From Roseateles sp. DAIF2 (GTDB taxonomy: Bacteria > Pseudomonadota > Gammaproteobacteria > Burkholderiales > Burkholderiaceae_C), in contig NZ_CP049919.1 of the NCBI RefSeq assembly GCF_015624425.1, forward strand, positions 2,728,001 to 2,792,000: a stretch of DNA of 64,000 nucleotides, given 5' to 3'. This document shows positions 10,444 to 19,555 of the stretch, piece by piece. The translations under genes were made by a program, and so were the position numbers. The number at the start of each line of letters is the position of its first letter. The first letter of the stretch is position 1. The notes beneath the pieces are model-generated. The model saw nothing but the letters and a program-made list of their open reading frames with translations. It ran no database searches and had not been told where the DNA came from.

Positions 10444-10514
10444 TCTTCTTGTGCAAGGCCGACTCGGCGTTTGCGCCGATGGCTCGGCGGGTATCGGGCA
10501 TGGTGGAATGACTC

Positions 10515-12635
10515 ATGCTTGACGGGGAGATCAATATCGGCGTGGCGTCCTATGCCCTGGCCACGCTGAGCTATGCGACGCTGCTGCTGGTCTATCTGAC
10601 CCGGCTGCTGCGTATGCGCCAGCGGCCGGCCCGGGCCGACCAGAGCTTCTGCCTGGCTCTGCTGCTGAGCCTGTGCTGGTCGCTGCTGGGTTTGGGTTCG
10701 CAGGCGCAGGCTTGGTGGTCGCTGGCGGACTTCTGGCTGCCGGTGGTCGATGCGTTGCGCTATGGCGCCTGGTTTGCCTTCGTGCTGCTGCTCCTGCGCC
10801 CGGACCCGGGCCAGACGCCGCTGACGCGCTCCCCTCGCTCAATGACCCGCCTCGCCGCCGTCGCGGTGCTGCTGGCGCTGGGCTTGCAGCTGCTGCAGGA
10901 GTTGGGACCCTACCGTGCGCATGTCTGGGAGCGCGCGGTGGCCTTTTCGGGCTTGGCGCTGGCGGTGGTCGGCCTGATGCTGGTGGAGCAGCTACTGCGC
11001 AACAGCAGCGGCGACGCGCGCTGGGGTGCCAAACCGGTCTGTCTGGCGCTGGGCTCGGTCTTCGTGTTCGATCTCTACACCTTCTCGCAGGCCGCGCTGT
11101 TCCAGCAGTTCGATGGCGATGCCTACGGCATCCGTCCCGCGGTTCATAGCGTCGCGGCGCCGCTGCTCTACATCGCGCTGCGCCGGCATCGGGACTGGCT
11201 GCTGAAGCTGCATGTTTCGCGCGCGGCGGCCTTCCAGTCGGCCACCCTGCTGATCGCTGGCGCCTACCTGCTGCTGGTGTCCGGCGTCGGCTACTACGTG
11301 CGCTACACCGGCGGCAACTGGGGCCGCGCGATGCAGATGGCCCTGGTGTTCATCGGGCTGCTCGCCCTGGTGATGATGCTGTTCTCCGGCGCACTGCGGG
11401 CCAAGCTGCGTGTCTACATCAACAAGAACTTCTTCAGCTATCGCTACGACTATCGCGAGGAATGGCTGAAGTTCACCGCGATGCTGTCCTCGCAGAGCTC
11501 ACCACAGGAGCTCGGCATCTCGGTCATCAAGGGCATCGCGAACTTGGTCGAAAGCCCCAGCGGCGGCCTGTGGCTGCGCCAGAGCGGGCAGGGCGACTAT
11601 GTGCAGGCCGCCATCTGGAACCTGCAGCCGCGAACGGAGCCGGAGAGCGGCGACGCGCCGATGGCGCAGTTCCTGCGCGGCAGCGGCTGGATTGTGGATC
11701 TGGATGAGCTGCGCCGTGCGCCTCAGCATTACCGCGGCTTCGAGGCGCCGGCCTGGTTGCGGGACGATGGCCGCTATTGGCTGCTGGTGCCGCTGCTGGT
11801 CGGTCCGGAGCTGACCGGTTTCGTGCTGCTGGGGCATCCGCGCACCCGCATGGAGCTGAACTGGGAGGTGCGTGACCTGCTGCGCACGGCCAGCAGCCAG
11901 GCCTCCAGCTACCTGGCGCAGATGCAGGCCACCGAGGCGCTGCTGGAGGCGCGCAAGTTCGATGCCTTCAACCGCATGTCGGCCTTCGTTGTGCATGACC
12001 TGAAGAACATCGTCACCCAGCTCTCGCTGATGATGAAGAATGCGCGCCGCTTGCGCGACAACCCCGAGTTCCAGGAAGACATGCTGGCGACCGTCGAGAA
12101 CTCGCTGGACAAGATGCGCCAGCTGATGCTGCAGCTGCGCGAGGGCGAGGCACCACATGGTACGGCGCATGGCGTCGAGCTGGTGCCGATCGCCAAGCGC
12201 CTGGCGGCCTCGGCCGAGGGCAAGGGGCGCGCACTGCGGCTGGACATCCGCGCCTCGGCCAGCACCCGCGGCCATGAGGAGCGCGTCGAGCGCGTGATCG
12301 GGCATGCGGTGCAGAACGCCTTCGATGCCACACCCGAGCAGGGTCAGGTTTGGCTGCAGCTGGATGTGGAGGGCAGCTATGCGCGCATCGAGGTCGGTGA
12401 CACCGGCTGCGGCATGTCCGAGGAATTCATCCGTACCCGGCTCTTCAAGCCCTTCCAGACCACCAAGACCAGTGGCATGGGCATCGGTGCCTTCGAGAGT
12501 TTTCAGTACCTGCACGAATTGGGAGGCAAGATCAAAGTGGACAGTGAACTCGACCGTGGCACCAGGATCACCATCCTGCTGCCCTTGTTCCGCGCCTCGC
12601 AGGCCTCGGATCTGGGTATGCTGAGCGCCAAATGA
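10515..12635 (+). CDS. prsK: sensor histidine kinase PrsK
   Basis: PrsK is the sensor partner of PrsR in exosortase A loci (TIGR02916). The 706 residues hold about eight to nine membrane helices up to roughly residue 295, then a GAF-like region (about 320-460). The dimerisation/phosphorylation helix is FVVHDLKNIVTQL, with His near 494, followed by an HATPase domain (N box HAVQNAFDATP, G boxes DTGCGMS and GMGIGAFES). The stop overlaps the prsR start (ATGA). The ligand is unknown. A small hairpin, TCGGCG-tttg-CGCCGA at 10464-10479, lies in the 71-base gap before it. Confidence 0.93.
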   Translation: MLDGEINIGVASYALATLSYATLLLVYLTRLLRMRQRPARADQSFCLALLLSLCWSLLGLGSQAQAWWSLADFWLPVVDALRYGAWFAFVLLLLRPDPGQTPLTRSPRSMTRLAAVAVLLALGLQLLQELGPYRAHVWERAVAFSGLALAVVGLMLVEQLLRNSSGDARWGAKPVCLALGSVFVFDLYTFSQAALFQQFDGDAYGIRPAVHSVAAPLLYIALRRHRDWLLKLHVSRAAAFQSATLLIAGAYLLLVSGVGYYVRYTGGNWGRAMQMALVFIGLLALVMMLFSGALRAKLRVYINKNFFSYRYDYREEWLKFTAMLSSQSSPQELGISVIKGIANLVESPSGGLWLRQSGQGDYVQAAIWNLQPRTEPESGDAPMAQFLRGSGWIVDLDELRRAPQHYRGFEAPAWLRDDGRYWLLVPLLVGPELTGFVLLGHPRTRMELNWEVRDLLRTASSQASSYLAQMQATEALLEARKFDAFNRMSAFVVHDLKNIVTQLSLMMKNARRLRDNPEFQEDMLATVENSLDKMRQLMLQLREGEAPHGTAHGVELVPIAKRLAASAEGKGRALRLDIRASASTRGHEERVERVIGHAVQNAFDATPEQGQVWLQLDVEGSYARIEVGDTGCGMSEEFIRTRLFKPFQTTKTSGMGIGAFESFQYLHELGGKIKVDSELDRGTRITILLPLFRASQASDLGMLSAK

Positions 12636-13996
12636 GTACGCCGCGTTCTCAACCCCTGCTGATCGTCGAGGACGATCTGGCGCTGCAAAAGCAGATCAAG
12701 TGGTCGCTGGACGGCTTCGACTCGGTGCTGGCGGATGACGGCCCCTCGGCTGTGCTGCAGTTCCGCCGCCACTCACCGGCGGTGGTGACGATGGACCTGG
12801 GTCTACCGCCCGACCAGGACTCCGTCTCCGAGGGTTTCAAGCTGCTGGAGAAGCTGCTGGAGCTGGATCCGGCGGTCAAGGTGATCGTGCTGACCGGACA
12901 GAACGACCAGAGCAATGCGCTGCGCGCGATCCGCCTGGGTGCCTACGACTTCCTGGCCAAGCCGGTGGACCCGGACGTGCTGTCGCTGACGGTGGAGCGC
13001 GCCTACCGGCTCTACGAGCTGCAGCAGGAGAACCAGCGCCTGCAGGCAATCCAGCATCCCGATGTGCTGGGCGGGCTGGTTACGCGAGATGCGCGCATGC
13101 AAAAGCTCTGCCGCACCATCGAGAAGGTGGCGCCCAGCGATGCCACCGTGCTGCTGCTGGGCGAGAGCGGTACCGGCAAGGAGCTGCTGGCGCAGGGGTT
13201 GCATGACGCCTCCAAGCGCAAGGGGCGCTTTGTCGCGATCAACTGCGCGGCGATTCCCGAGAACTTGCTCGAGAGCGAACTGTTCGGCTACGAGAAGGGC
13301 GCCTTCACCGGCGCCAACAAGACCACCATCGGCAAGATCGAGACTGCCCATGGCGGCACCCTGATGCTGGACGAGATCGGCGATCTGCCGCATGCGCTGC
13401 AGGCCAAGCTGCTGCGCTTCCTGCAGGAACGCACGGTGGAGCGGGTCGGCGGGCGCCAGGAGATCCCGATCGATGTGCGCGTGGTCGGCGCGACCCATCA
13501 GGATCTGAAGCAGCTGATCGCCGAGGGACGCTTCCGCGAGGACCTGTACTACCGCCTGGCCGAGATCGTGATCGAGATCCCGCCGCTGCGCGAGCGCCAG
13601 GGCGACGCGGTGCTGCTGTCCCACGCCTTCCTGAAGCGCTATGCCAGCGAGCAGCGCCGCCCGCAACTGGCGCTGAGCGAGGATGCCGCGCGCCTGATCG
13701 AGAGCTACCGCTGGCCCGGCAATGTGCGCGAGCTGCAGAATCTGATGAAACGCGCCGTCATCATGGCCGACGGCGACCGCCTGACCGGCGAGGATCTGGG
13801 CCTGCGCGTGCCCGAGGCGGCGCTCGAGGATGCCGAGCATGTGCTGGACCTGCGCACGGTGCGCGAGCGCGCCGAGCGGCAGGCGGTGGTGACCGCGCTG
13901 GCGCGTGCCGACGGCAATATCGTCAAGGCCTCGGAGCTGCTCGGCGTGAGCCGGCCGACCCTGTACGACCTGATGAACCGTTTGCAGATCAAGTAG
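12632..13996 (+). CDS. prsR: sigma-54-dependent response regulator PrsR
   Basis: An NtrC-type activator, 454 residues (TIGR02915). Receiver domain residues 1-125: acidic pocket VEDD, phospho-Asp in TMDLGLPP, Lys in FLAKPVD. AAA+ domain about 150-385: Walker A GESGTGKE, the sigma-54-contact loop EKGAFTGA, Walker [10 protein letters not shown] and the arginine-finger region. A C-terminal Fis-type HTH ends the protein ([20 protein letters not shown]). All features needed to open RpoN promoters are present. The only near-consensus sigma-54 promoter seen in the window lies before the PEP-CTERM gene at 19377, a probable target. Confidence 0.95.
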   Translation: MSTPRSQPLLIVEDDLALQKQIKWSLDGFDSVLADDGPSAVLQFRRHSPAVVTMDLGLPPDQDSVSEGFKLLEKLLELDPAVKVIVLTGQNDQSNALRAIRLGAYDFLAKPVDPDVLSLTVERAYRLYELQQENQRLQAIQHPDVLGGLVTRDARMQKLCRTIEKVAPSDATVLLLGESGTGKELLAQGLHDASKRKGRFVAINCAAIPENLLESELFGYEKGAFTGANKTTIGKIETAHGGTLMLDEIGDLPHALQAKLLRFLQERTVERVGGRQEIPIDVRVVGATHQDLKQLIAEGRFREDLYYRLAEIVIEIPPLRERQGDAVLLSHAFLKRYASEQRRPQLALSEDAARLIESYRWPGNVRELQNLMKRAVIMADGDRLTGEDLGLRVPEAALEDAEHVLDLRTVRERAERQAVVTALARADGNIVKASELLGVSRPTLYDLMNRLQIK

Positions 13997-14031
13997 CCGA
14001 TACCAAGAACACAACAAGCCGGAACGGAGCC

Positions 14032-16824
14032 ATGCTGAACCACAAGAAGAAACAAGGGATGTCGAGGGGACTGGGGATCGGGTTGGGGCTGAGCCTGTCC
14101 CTGCTGCTGGCCGGCTGCGGCGGCGAATCGGCCGAGAGCCTGCTGGCCTCGGCCAAGACGCATATCGAGAAGCAGGACGGCAAGGCGGCCGTGATCCAGC
14201 TGAAGAATGCGCTGCAGAAGAATTCGTCGCTGGCCGAGGCGCGCTTCCTGCTGGGCCAGTTGCTGGTCGAGAGCGGTGACTTCGTCGGCGGTGGTGTCGA
14301 GTTGAGCAAGGCGGCGGAGCTGGGCTTCCCGCCGGATCGGGTGGCGCCTTGGGCGGCGCGCAGCCTGCTGGGCCAGCAGCTGTATTCCAAGCTCATCTCG
14401 CAGTATGCGAGCACCGTGCTGCGCTCGCCCAGCGGCATGGCGGATCTCCAGGTTTCGCTCGGCACGGCCTATGCTGCATTGGGCAAGAAGCAGGAGGCCG
14501 CTGCCGCGGCAGAAGCATCCTTGGAAGCCAAGGCCGCCTATCCGGAGGCGCTGCTGCTGAAGGCGCGACTGGCGATGGCCGATCGCAACGCGGAGACCGC
14601 GCTGGCGCTGATCGAGCAGGTGATCGCGGCTGAGCCCGCCAAGGCGGACGCCTGGCATCTGAAGGGCGATCTGCTGATCGTGCAGCCGGCCTCGCGCGAT
14701 GCGGCGCAGGCGGCCTATCTGGAGGCCATCAAGCACAACAAGAACGACATCGCCGCGCGTGGTGCGGTCATCTCGGTGCTGCTGAGCAAGAAGGATCTGC
14801 CGGGTGCGCAGGCGCAGCTGGATGCGCTGAAGGCGCTGGCACCGAAACATCCGCAGACGGCCTTCTACGGCGCGGTGGTCGCGATGGAACAGGGCGAGCT
14901 GAAGGCCGCCCATGAACAGATCCAGGCCGCGCTGCGGCTGACGCCGGACAATGCGCGCGCGCTCTATGTGGCCGGTGGCATCGAGTACCGGCGCGGCAAC
15001 CTGCCGCAGGCCGAGGCGCATCTGCAGAAGGCCTTGAAGCTGGCGTCGGGCCACCGCGGCGTGCGCCTGCTGCTGGCCCAGGTGCAGTTGCGCGGCGGCG
15101 ACTTCAGCAAGGCCCAGAGCGTGCTGCAGCCGCTGGTGGAGGCGCAGCCGCCGGTGCCCGAGGCGCTGGCCCTGATGGCGGAGTCGCAGCTGCATCTGGG
15201 CGATATGAGCAAGGCCGAGGCTCTGTTCGCGCAGGCCAGCAAGCTGAACCCGCAGGATGCCAAGAGCCGCACCGCGCTGGCCCTGACCCAGGTGGTCAAG
15301 GGGCGTACCGACCAGGGGCTCGACGAGCTGCGGGCGATCGCGGCCAGCGATACCGGGGTCAGTGCCGACCTGGCCCTGATCAGCACCCATCTGCGCAAGA
15401 AGGAATATGAGTCGGCCTTGAAGGCGCTGGAGGGGCTGGAGCGCAAGCAGGCCGGCAAGCCGTCCAATGCCAATCTGCGCGGCCGGATCGAGCTGATGCG
15501 CGGTAACCGCGATGCGGCCCGCAAGGCGTTCGACGCGGCGCTGGCGATCGACCCGTCCTACTACCCGGCGGTGGCCGGCCTGGTCTCGATGGATCTGCAG
15601 GACAAGAAGGGCGCGGAAGCCGAGGCCCGTTTCGGCAAGCTGCTGCAGAAGGATGCCAACAACATGCAGGCGCAGCTGGGCCTGGTCGCCTTGAAAGCCC
15701 AGCTGGGGGCCAGCAAGGATGAACTGGCCGAGCTGCTGAAGAAGGCGGTGAAGAGCAATCCGTCCGAGGCGCCGCCGCGCCTCGCGCTGATCCGGCTGGA
15801 GCAGGCGCGCGGCCAGCACAAGCAGGCGCTCAACCATGCGCAGGAGGCGGTAGCGGCCCTGCCCGAGAACATCGAAGTGCTGGACGCTCTGGGGCAGGTG
15901 CAGCTGAACAGCGGGGACTTCAACCAGGCCTCGAGCACCTACAACCGGCTGGTGGCGTTGCAGCCGGATTCGCCGGTGCCGCATCTGCGCCTGGCCGATG
16001 TCTATATGCGCCGCGACGATCGTCCGGCCGCCACGCAGAGCGTCAAGAAGGCGCTGAGCATCCGGCCCGACTATCCGCTGGCGCAGCGCGCGATGTTCGG
16101 TCTGGAGCTGATGGCAGGCCGCTTCCCGGAAGCGCGCAGCATCGTCAAGACCATGCAGCGCCAACGGCCGAACGAGGCGCTGGCCTATGTGCTGGAGGGC
16201 GATCTGGAGCAGGCCCAGAAGAATCCGGGGGCCGCGGCCGCGGCCTATCGTGCGGCCCTGGCCAAGGGGCCGGCTCCGGAGGTGGCGGTCAAGCTGCATG
16301 CCTTGTTGGCGTCGACGGGCAAGGCCGGCGATGCCGCGGCGTTCGAGGCCGACTGGCGCAAGCAGCAGCCGAACGACGTCGCCTTCGTGCTGTATCTCGG
16401 TGATCGCGCACTGGCTCGCAACGATCATGCAGCGGCCGAGCAGCGCTACAAGGATGCGCTGCTCCTGCAACCCGAGAACGCGTTGGCGCTGAACAACCTG
16501 GCCTGGCTGAAGAATCGCAGCGGTAAGGCCGAAGCGCTCGAGCTGGCCGAGAAGGCCAACAAGCTGGCCCCGGGGCAGCCTCCCTTCATGGACACGCTGG
16601 CCGAGGTCTATGCGACCCAGGGCAATGTGGCCAAGGCGATCGACGTGCAGAAGGCCGCGGTGGCGCTGGATCCGGAGCGTCACCTGCACCGATTCCATTT
16701 GGCGAAGTACTATGCCTCGGCGGGCCGCAAGGCCGAGGCGCGCGAAGAACTGCGCCGGCTGGCGGCGCTGGGCGACAAGTTCAGTGCCCAGGCCGAAGTG
16801 AAGAAGCTGATGGACACGCTTTGA
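14032..16824 (+). CDS. prsT: TPR lipoprotein PrsT (copy 1)
   Basis: A 930-residue lipoprotein (TIGR02917-type). The signal peptide ends in LLLAGC with Cys29, so it is lipidated. The rest is about 20 tetratricopeptide-like repeats (EARFLLGQLL, ALNNLAWL and similar). It probably serves as a periplasmic or outer-membrane-facing scaffold for EPS export or PEP-CTERM sorting; its exact role is unknown. It follows prsR by 35 bases. A start at Met10 (14059) is possible. A close paralogue lies at 20877-23648 on the opposite strand. Confidence 0.92.
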   Translation: MLNHKKKQGMSRGLGIGLGLSLSLLLAGCGGESAESLLASAKTHIEKQDGKAAVIQLKNALQKNSSLAEARFLLGQLLVESGDFVGGGVELSKAAELGFPPDRVAPWAARSLLGQQLYSKLISQYASTVLRSPSGMADLQVSLGTAYAALGKKQEAAAAAEASLEAKAAYPEALLLKARLAMADRNAETALALIEQVIAAEPAKADAWHLKGDLLIVQPASRDAAQAAYLEAIKHNKNDIAARGAVISVLLSKKDLPGAQAQLDALKALAPKHPQTAFYGAVVAMEQGELKAAHEQIQAALRLTPDNARALYVAGGIEYRRGNLPQAEAHLQKALKLASGHRGVRLLLAQVQLRGGDFSKAQSVLQPLVEAQPPVPEALALMAESQLHLGDMSKAEALFAQASKLNPQDAKSRTALALTQVVKGRTDQGLDELRAIAASDTGVSADLALISTHLRKKEYESALKALEGLERKQAGKPSNANLRGRIELMRGNRDAARKAFDAALAIDPSYYPAVAGLVSMDLQDKKGAEAEARFGKLLQKDANNMQAQLGLVALKAQLGASKDELAELLKKAVKSNPSEAPPRLALIRLEQARGQHKQALNHAQEAVAALPENIEVLDALGQVQLNSGDFNQASSTYNRLVALQPDSPVPHLRLADVYMRRDDRPAATQSVKKALSIRPDYPLAQRAMFGLELMAGRFPEARSIVKTMQRQRPNEALAYVLEGDLEQAQKNPGAAAAAYRAALAKGPAPEVAVKLHALLASTGKAGDAAAFEADWRKQQPNDVAFVLYLGDRALARNDHAAAEQRYKDALLLQPENALALNNLAWLKNRSGKAEALELAEKANKLAPGQPPFMDTLAEVYATQGNVAKAIDVQKAAVALDPERHLHRFHLAKYYASAGRKAEAREELRRLAALGDKFSAQAEVKKLMDTL

Positions 16825-16846
16825 GCGCCATGGCGAGCCATGGCGC
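16825..16846 (+). terminator. perfect hairpin just after prsT
   Basis: GCGCCATGG-CGAG-CCATGGCGC is a perfect 9-bp stem with a 4-base loop starting at the first base after the prsT stop. There is no U-tract, so it may slow exonucleases or pause transcription rather than end it. Confidence 0.45.
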
Positions 16847-16912
16847 TTCGACGGTGGCCGGTGGCCGGGTGATCGGCCGCCGGCTCGAGAAGGTGTGGCA
16901 GGGAGACGAGCT

Positions 16913-18208
16913 ATGACCCAGATCAGGCGTTCGAGCTTCAAGAAGCGCCTCCACCAAGGCATGCGCCGGCTGTTTGGCGTGATGCCACAAGGGCTGCGCT
17001 TCTCGGTCTATCGCTCGATGGTGGACTGCGATCCCGAGCCGGACAGCCGGCTCGAGCTCAAGATCGCAGAAACCCAGGAGGAGCTGGAGGATTGCTTCCG
17101 CATCCTGCACGATGCCTATGTGGCCAGCGGCTTCATGAAGCCCGACCCCTCGGGCATGCGTGTCACGATCTATCACGCGCTGCCGACCACCACGACCTTG
17201 TGTGCGAAGTACGACGGCCGGGTGGTCGGCACGATCTCGATGATCCGCGAGGGCGTGTTTGGCTTTCCCTTGCAGTCGGTGTTCGACCTGAGCCAGATCC
17301 GGGCGCAGGAAGGGAACATCGCCGAGATCTCGGCGCTGGCGGTGCATCCGGACTTCCGCAAGACGGGCGGGGCGATCCTGTTTCCGCTGATGAAGTTCAT
17401 GTACGAGTACTGCACCGAGTACTTCGACACGCGGCATCTGGTGATCGCGGTGAACCCGGACAAGATCGAGCTCTATGAGTCCCTGCTGTTCTTCAAGCGC
17501 CTGCAGGAGCGGGTGGTCGACAGCTACGACTTTGCCAACGGTGCGCCGGCCGTGGGGGCCGCCCTGGATCTGAAGCAGGCGCCCGAGGTGTTCCGGCGAG
17601 CCTATGGCGGCAAGGCGGCACGCAAGAACCTCTACAAGTATTTTGTCGGCCTGCGCCTGCCCAACATCAAGCTGCCCAAGCGCCGCTACTTCACGACAAA
17701 TGATCCGGTCATGACGCCGGCCCTGCTGGACCATTTCTTCAACCGGCGCAGCCCGGTCTTCACCGAACTGGACGACCGGCGCAAGTCGCTGCTGTGGTCG
17801 ATCTACGAGGTCTATGAGTACCGCCGCGTCCTGCCGATGCTCAGCTCGGGCGTGGTCGAGTCCCATCCCTTGCGCCGCCACCAGCGGTTCTCGCTGCGCT
17901 GCCCCGCCGAAGTCCGATTCCCACAATCGGAGGGAGGGCGCAGCTTTGTGCTGCTGGTGATCGAAATCTCCCTGTCGGGCTTCCAGGCCATGTCCAAACT
18001 TCCCTTGCCCTTGTCCCAGCAAGGTACTGCGGTGGTCGAGCTGGGTGTCGGCGAGCGTTCGGAGGTCCGGATCACCGCGGTGCGCAAGCACACAGCCGCC
18101 GGCGAAGACTTCTATGGCTTTCGCCTGGAGGGCGAGCCGGACGGTAATTGGCGGCGCTGTGTGGCGGCGCTGGAGACTGGGATGATCTCAAGTGATCTAG
18201 CCGCCTAG
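16913..18208 (+). CDS. FeeM-like N-acyltransferase fused to a PilZ domain
   Basis: A 431-residue protein of two parts. Residues about 40-200 form an acyl-homoserine-lactone-synthase/GNAT-like fold of the FeeM type, as found in N-acyl amino-acid synthases and in exosortase-associated acyltransferases. Its features are LEDCFRILHDAYVASGFM, AEISALAVHPDFRKTGG and ELYESLLFFKRL. Residues about 318-415 look like a PilZ domain: RRHQRFSLRCPAEV supplies RxxxR, and EISLSG stands where D/NxSxxG is usual, with Glu at the first position. PilZ domains bind cyclic di-GMP, so acyl transfer may be controlled by that messenger. The start is set by GGGAGA eight bases upstream; an earlier in-frame ATG is at 16895. 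It follows prsT and converges on the PEP-CTERM gene. Confidence 0.75.
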   Translation: MTQIRRSSFKKRLHQGMRRLFGVMPQGLRFSVYRSMVDCDPEPDSRLELKIAETQEELEDCFRILHDAYVASGFMKPDPSGMRVTIYHALPTTTTLCAKYDGRVVGTISMIREGVFGFPLQSVFDLSQIRAQEGNIAEISALAVHPDFRKTGGAILFPLMKFMYEYCTEYFDTRHLVIAVNPDKIELYESLLFFKRLQERVVDSYDFANGAPAVGAALDLKQAPEVFRRAYGGKAARKNLYKYFVGLRLPNIKLPKRRYFTTNDPVMTPALLDHFFNRRSPVFTELDDRRKSLLWSIYEVYEYRRVLPMLSSGVVESHPLRRHQRFSLRCPAEVRFPQSEGGRSFVLLVIEISLSGFQAMSKLPLPLSQQGTAVVELGVGERSEVRITAVRKHTAAGEDFYGFRLEGEPDGNWRRCVAALETGMISSDLAA

Positions 18209-18311
18209 GTTGCCGTTTTTCTGCAACTTGATGTTTGCCTGGTGCCCCTGGCTTGAGAGGGGAGCGGCGCGATGTTTGTTGCAGATGAGTTCAGGTGCAG
18301 TTTGAAACGAC

Positions 18312-18342
18312 GAAAGAAAAAGGGCGCCCAACGGGCGCCCTT
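18312..18342 (-). terminator. terminator of the PEP-CTERM gene
   Basis: On the minus strand AAGGGCGCCC-GTT-GGGCGCCCTT is followed by TTTCTTTC. This is a strong stem plus U-rich tail ending 22 bases after the stop codon at 18364. Confidence 0.88.
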
Positions 18343-18363
18343 GGCTTGATGTTGAACTATCGA

Positions 18364-19377
18364 TCAGGCAGCCTTGCGACGACGGCCAGCGAAGCCGAGA
18401 GCGCTCAGAGCCAAACCGGCCAGAGCCAAGGAGCCGGGCTCGGGAACGTTGTTGATGAACGAGCCTGCCGCGTCGGACTGGAAGTGGAAGTCGCAGCGCG
18501 GGCCAATGGCATTCGTCTCACTGCGGCCGCCCAGTTGCGCATTGCAGTTTGCACCATTGCGCTTGTTAACGCCGTCAAAACTGTAGTAAGGCGTTTCACC
18601 GACAACGGAATCGGACGGGTTGGCCTGACGGAACGGCGATGCCAAGTTCGACGTGTCGTTGTAGTTCAGCGTCATCAGCAAGGAGGCGATGTCACCCAGG
18701 AAGTATGCGGAATCCAGGAAGGTGATGTCGATGTCCAGCGTGATGCTGCCGTTGCCACGATGGGACTGAACGCCGTTCTGATTGTCGCCACCGAAGCTGT
18801 CCAGCAGAGTGGGCGGGAACAGCGTTGGGTTGAGACGGGTGTTGTCATTGAACACGCCACTCAGGCTACTCAGCCGACCTTCAAGGATCAACTGCCCATC
18901 GCCGTAGCCTGCGCCGGTGACATCGCTAGAGTTGCCAGCCGTGTCGGCATAGACGCGGAAATAGCTTTCACCGGGGGCCGCCCGGTTGGTCAGGCCGGTG
19001 GTGCCCAGGCCTGCAGTAAAGGTGTAGAAAGAAGCCTGGAATGTGAACTCCCGGCCAAACGTGGTCGAGCCGGACGTCCCGAGGGGGCCGGAGTTGGTAC
19101 CGAACTCGGCCAAGCGACCTTGGGCCACGTTGCGGATGTATGCCTCACCAATCTGTTGGCCGGCTGCAGCGGGGGCGCCGACACCGGTGTAAGGCGGAGT
19201 GGACAAGGCACCGATAGCCAGCGCATTGTCGGGAGCCCAGTCCAGGGTTTGAACATTATGAACTTGTGAACTGGCGCCGCTGCCACCCAGCAAGTCCATC
19301 ATCACCGCGTTAGCATGACCGGCGCTCAAGCCCAAGGCCACAGTGACTGCTGTGGACAGAAGCGTTCTTTTCAGCAT
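18364..19377 (-). CDS. PEP-CTERM sorting-signal protein (PepA-like)
   Basis: A 337-residue secreted protein with a signal peptide cut near GHANA (about residue 24). Its C-terminal ~27 residues are a textbook exosortase signal: VPEPGSLALAGL, then a hydrophobic helix and RRRKA. The middle is Gly/Thr/Asn-rich, beta-type, with four Cys or fewer. LDWAPDNALAIG recalls flocculation-associated PEP-CTERM proteins. It is a likely XrtA substrate placed at the cell surface or in the matrix. The ATG at 19377 has an AGGAG six bases upstream; an upstream in-frame start at 19425 would bury the signal peptide. It is a single-gene unit: sigma-54 promoter before, terminator after. Confidence 0.93.
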   Translation of the reverse strand: MLKRTLLSTAVTVALGLSAGHANAVMMDLLGGSGASSQVHNVQTLDWAPDNALAIGALSTPPYTGVGAPAAAGQQIGEAYIRNVAQGRLAEFGTNSGPLGTSGSTTFGREFTFQASFYTFTAGLGTTGLTNRAAPGESYFRVYADTAGNSSDVTGAGYGDGQLILEGRLSSLSGVFNDNTRLNPTLFPPTLLDSFGGDNQNGVQSHRGNGSITLDIDITFLDSAYFLGDIASLLMTLNYNDTSNLASPFRQANPSDSVVGETPYYSFDGVNKRNGANCNAQLGGRSETNAIGPRCDFHFQSDAAGSFINNVPEPGSLALAGLALSALGFAGRRRKAA

Positions 19378-19428
19378 GATTTCTCCTGATAGATGCCACC
19401 AATGAAGGGTGGTGACGCACTGCAATCA

Positions 19429-19444
19429 AGCAGTTCCCATGCCA
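19429..19444 (-). promoter_or_regulatory. sigma-54 (RpoN) promoter of the PEP-CTERM gene
   Basis: On the minus strand TGGCATGGGAACTGCT matches TGGCACGnnnnTTGCW at all but two positions, with GG and GC correctly spaced. It predicts a transcript start about 40 bases before the ATG at 19377. An upstream PrsR site could lie in the AT-rich 19455-19490. The same locus encodes a complete RpoN activator. Confidence 0.8.
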
Positions 19445-19555
19445 TGTTGGGTTTGTCTTTAAAAATCAATAAGTTATTTGCTATTTATGAGGGGGCGGGG
19501 CCATTGTTGGGGAAACCTGTAAGAAAAGTCGACAAGGCCACCCTCGTTTGAGTCC

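Noticed and set aside
13705..16962. 1085-codon frame antisense to prsR and prsT
   Set aside because: PrsT has a clear lipobox and TPR repeats on the plus strand; the antisense product is Arg/Leu/Gln-rich without domains.
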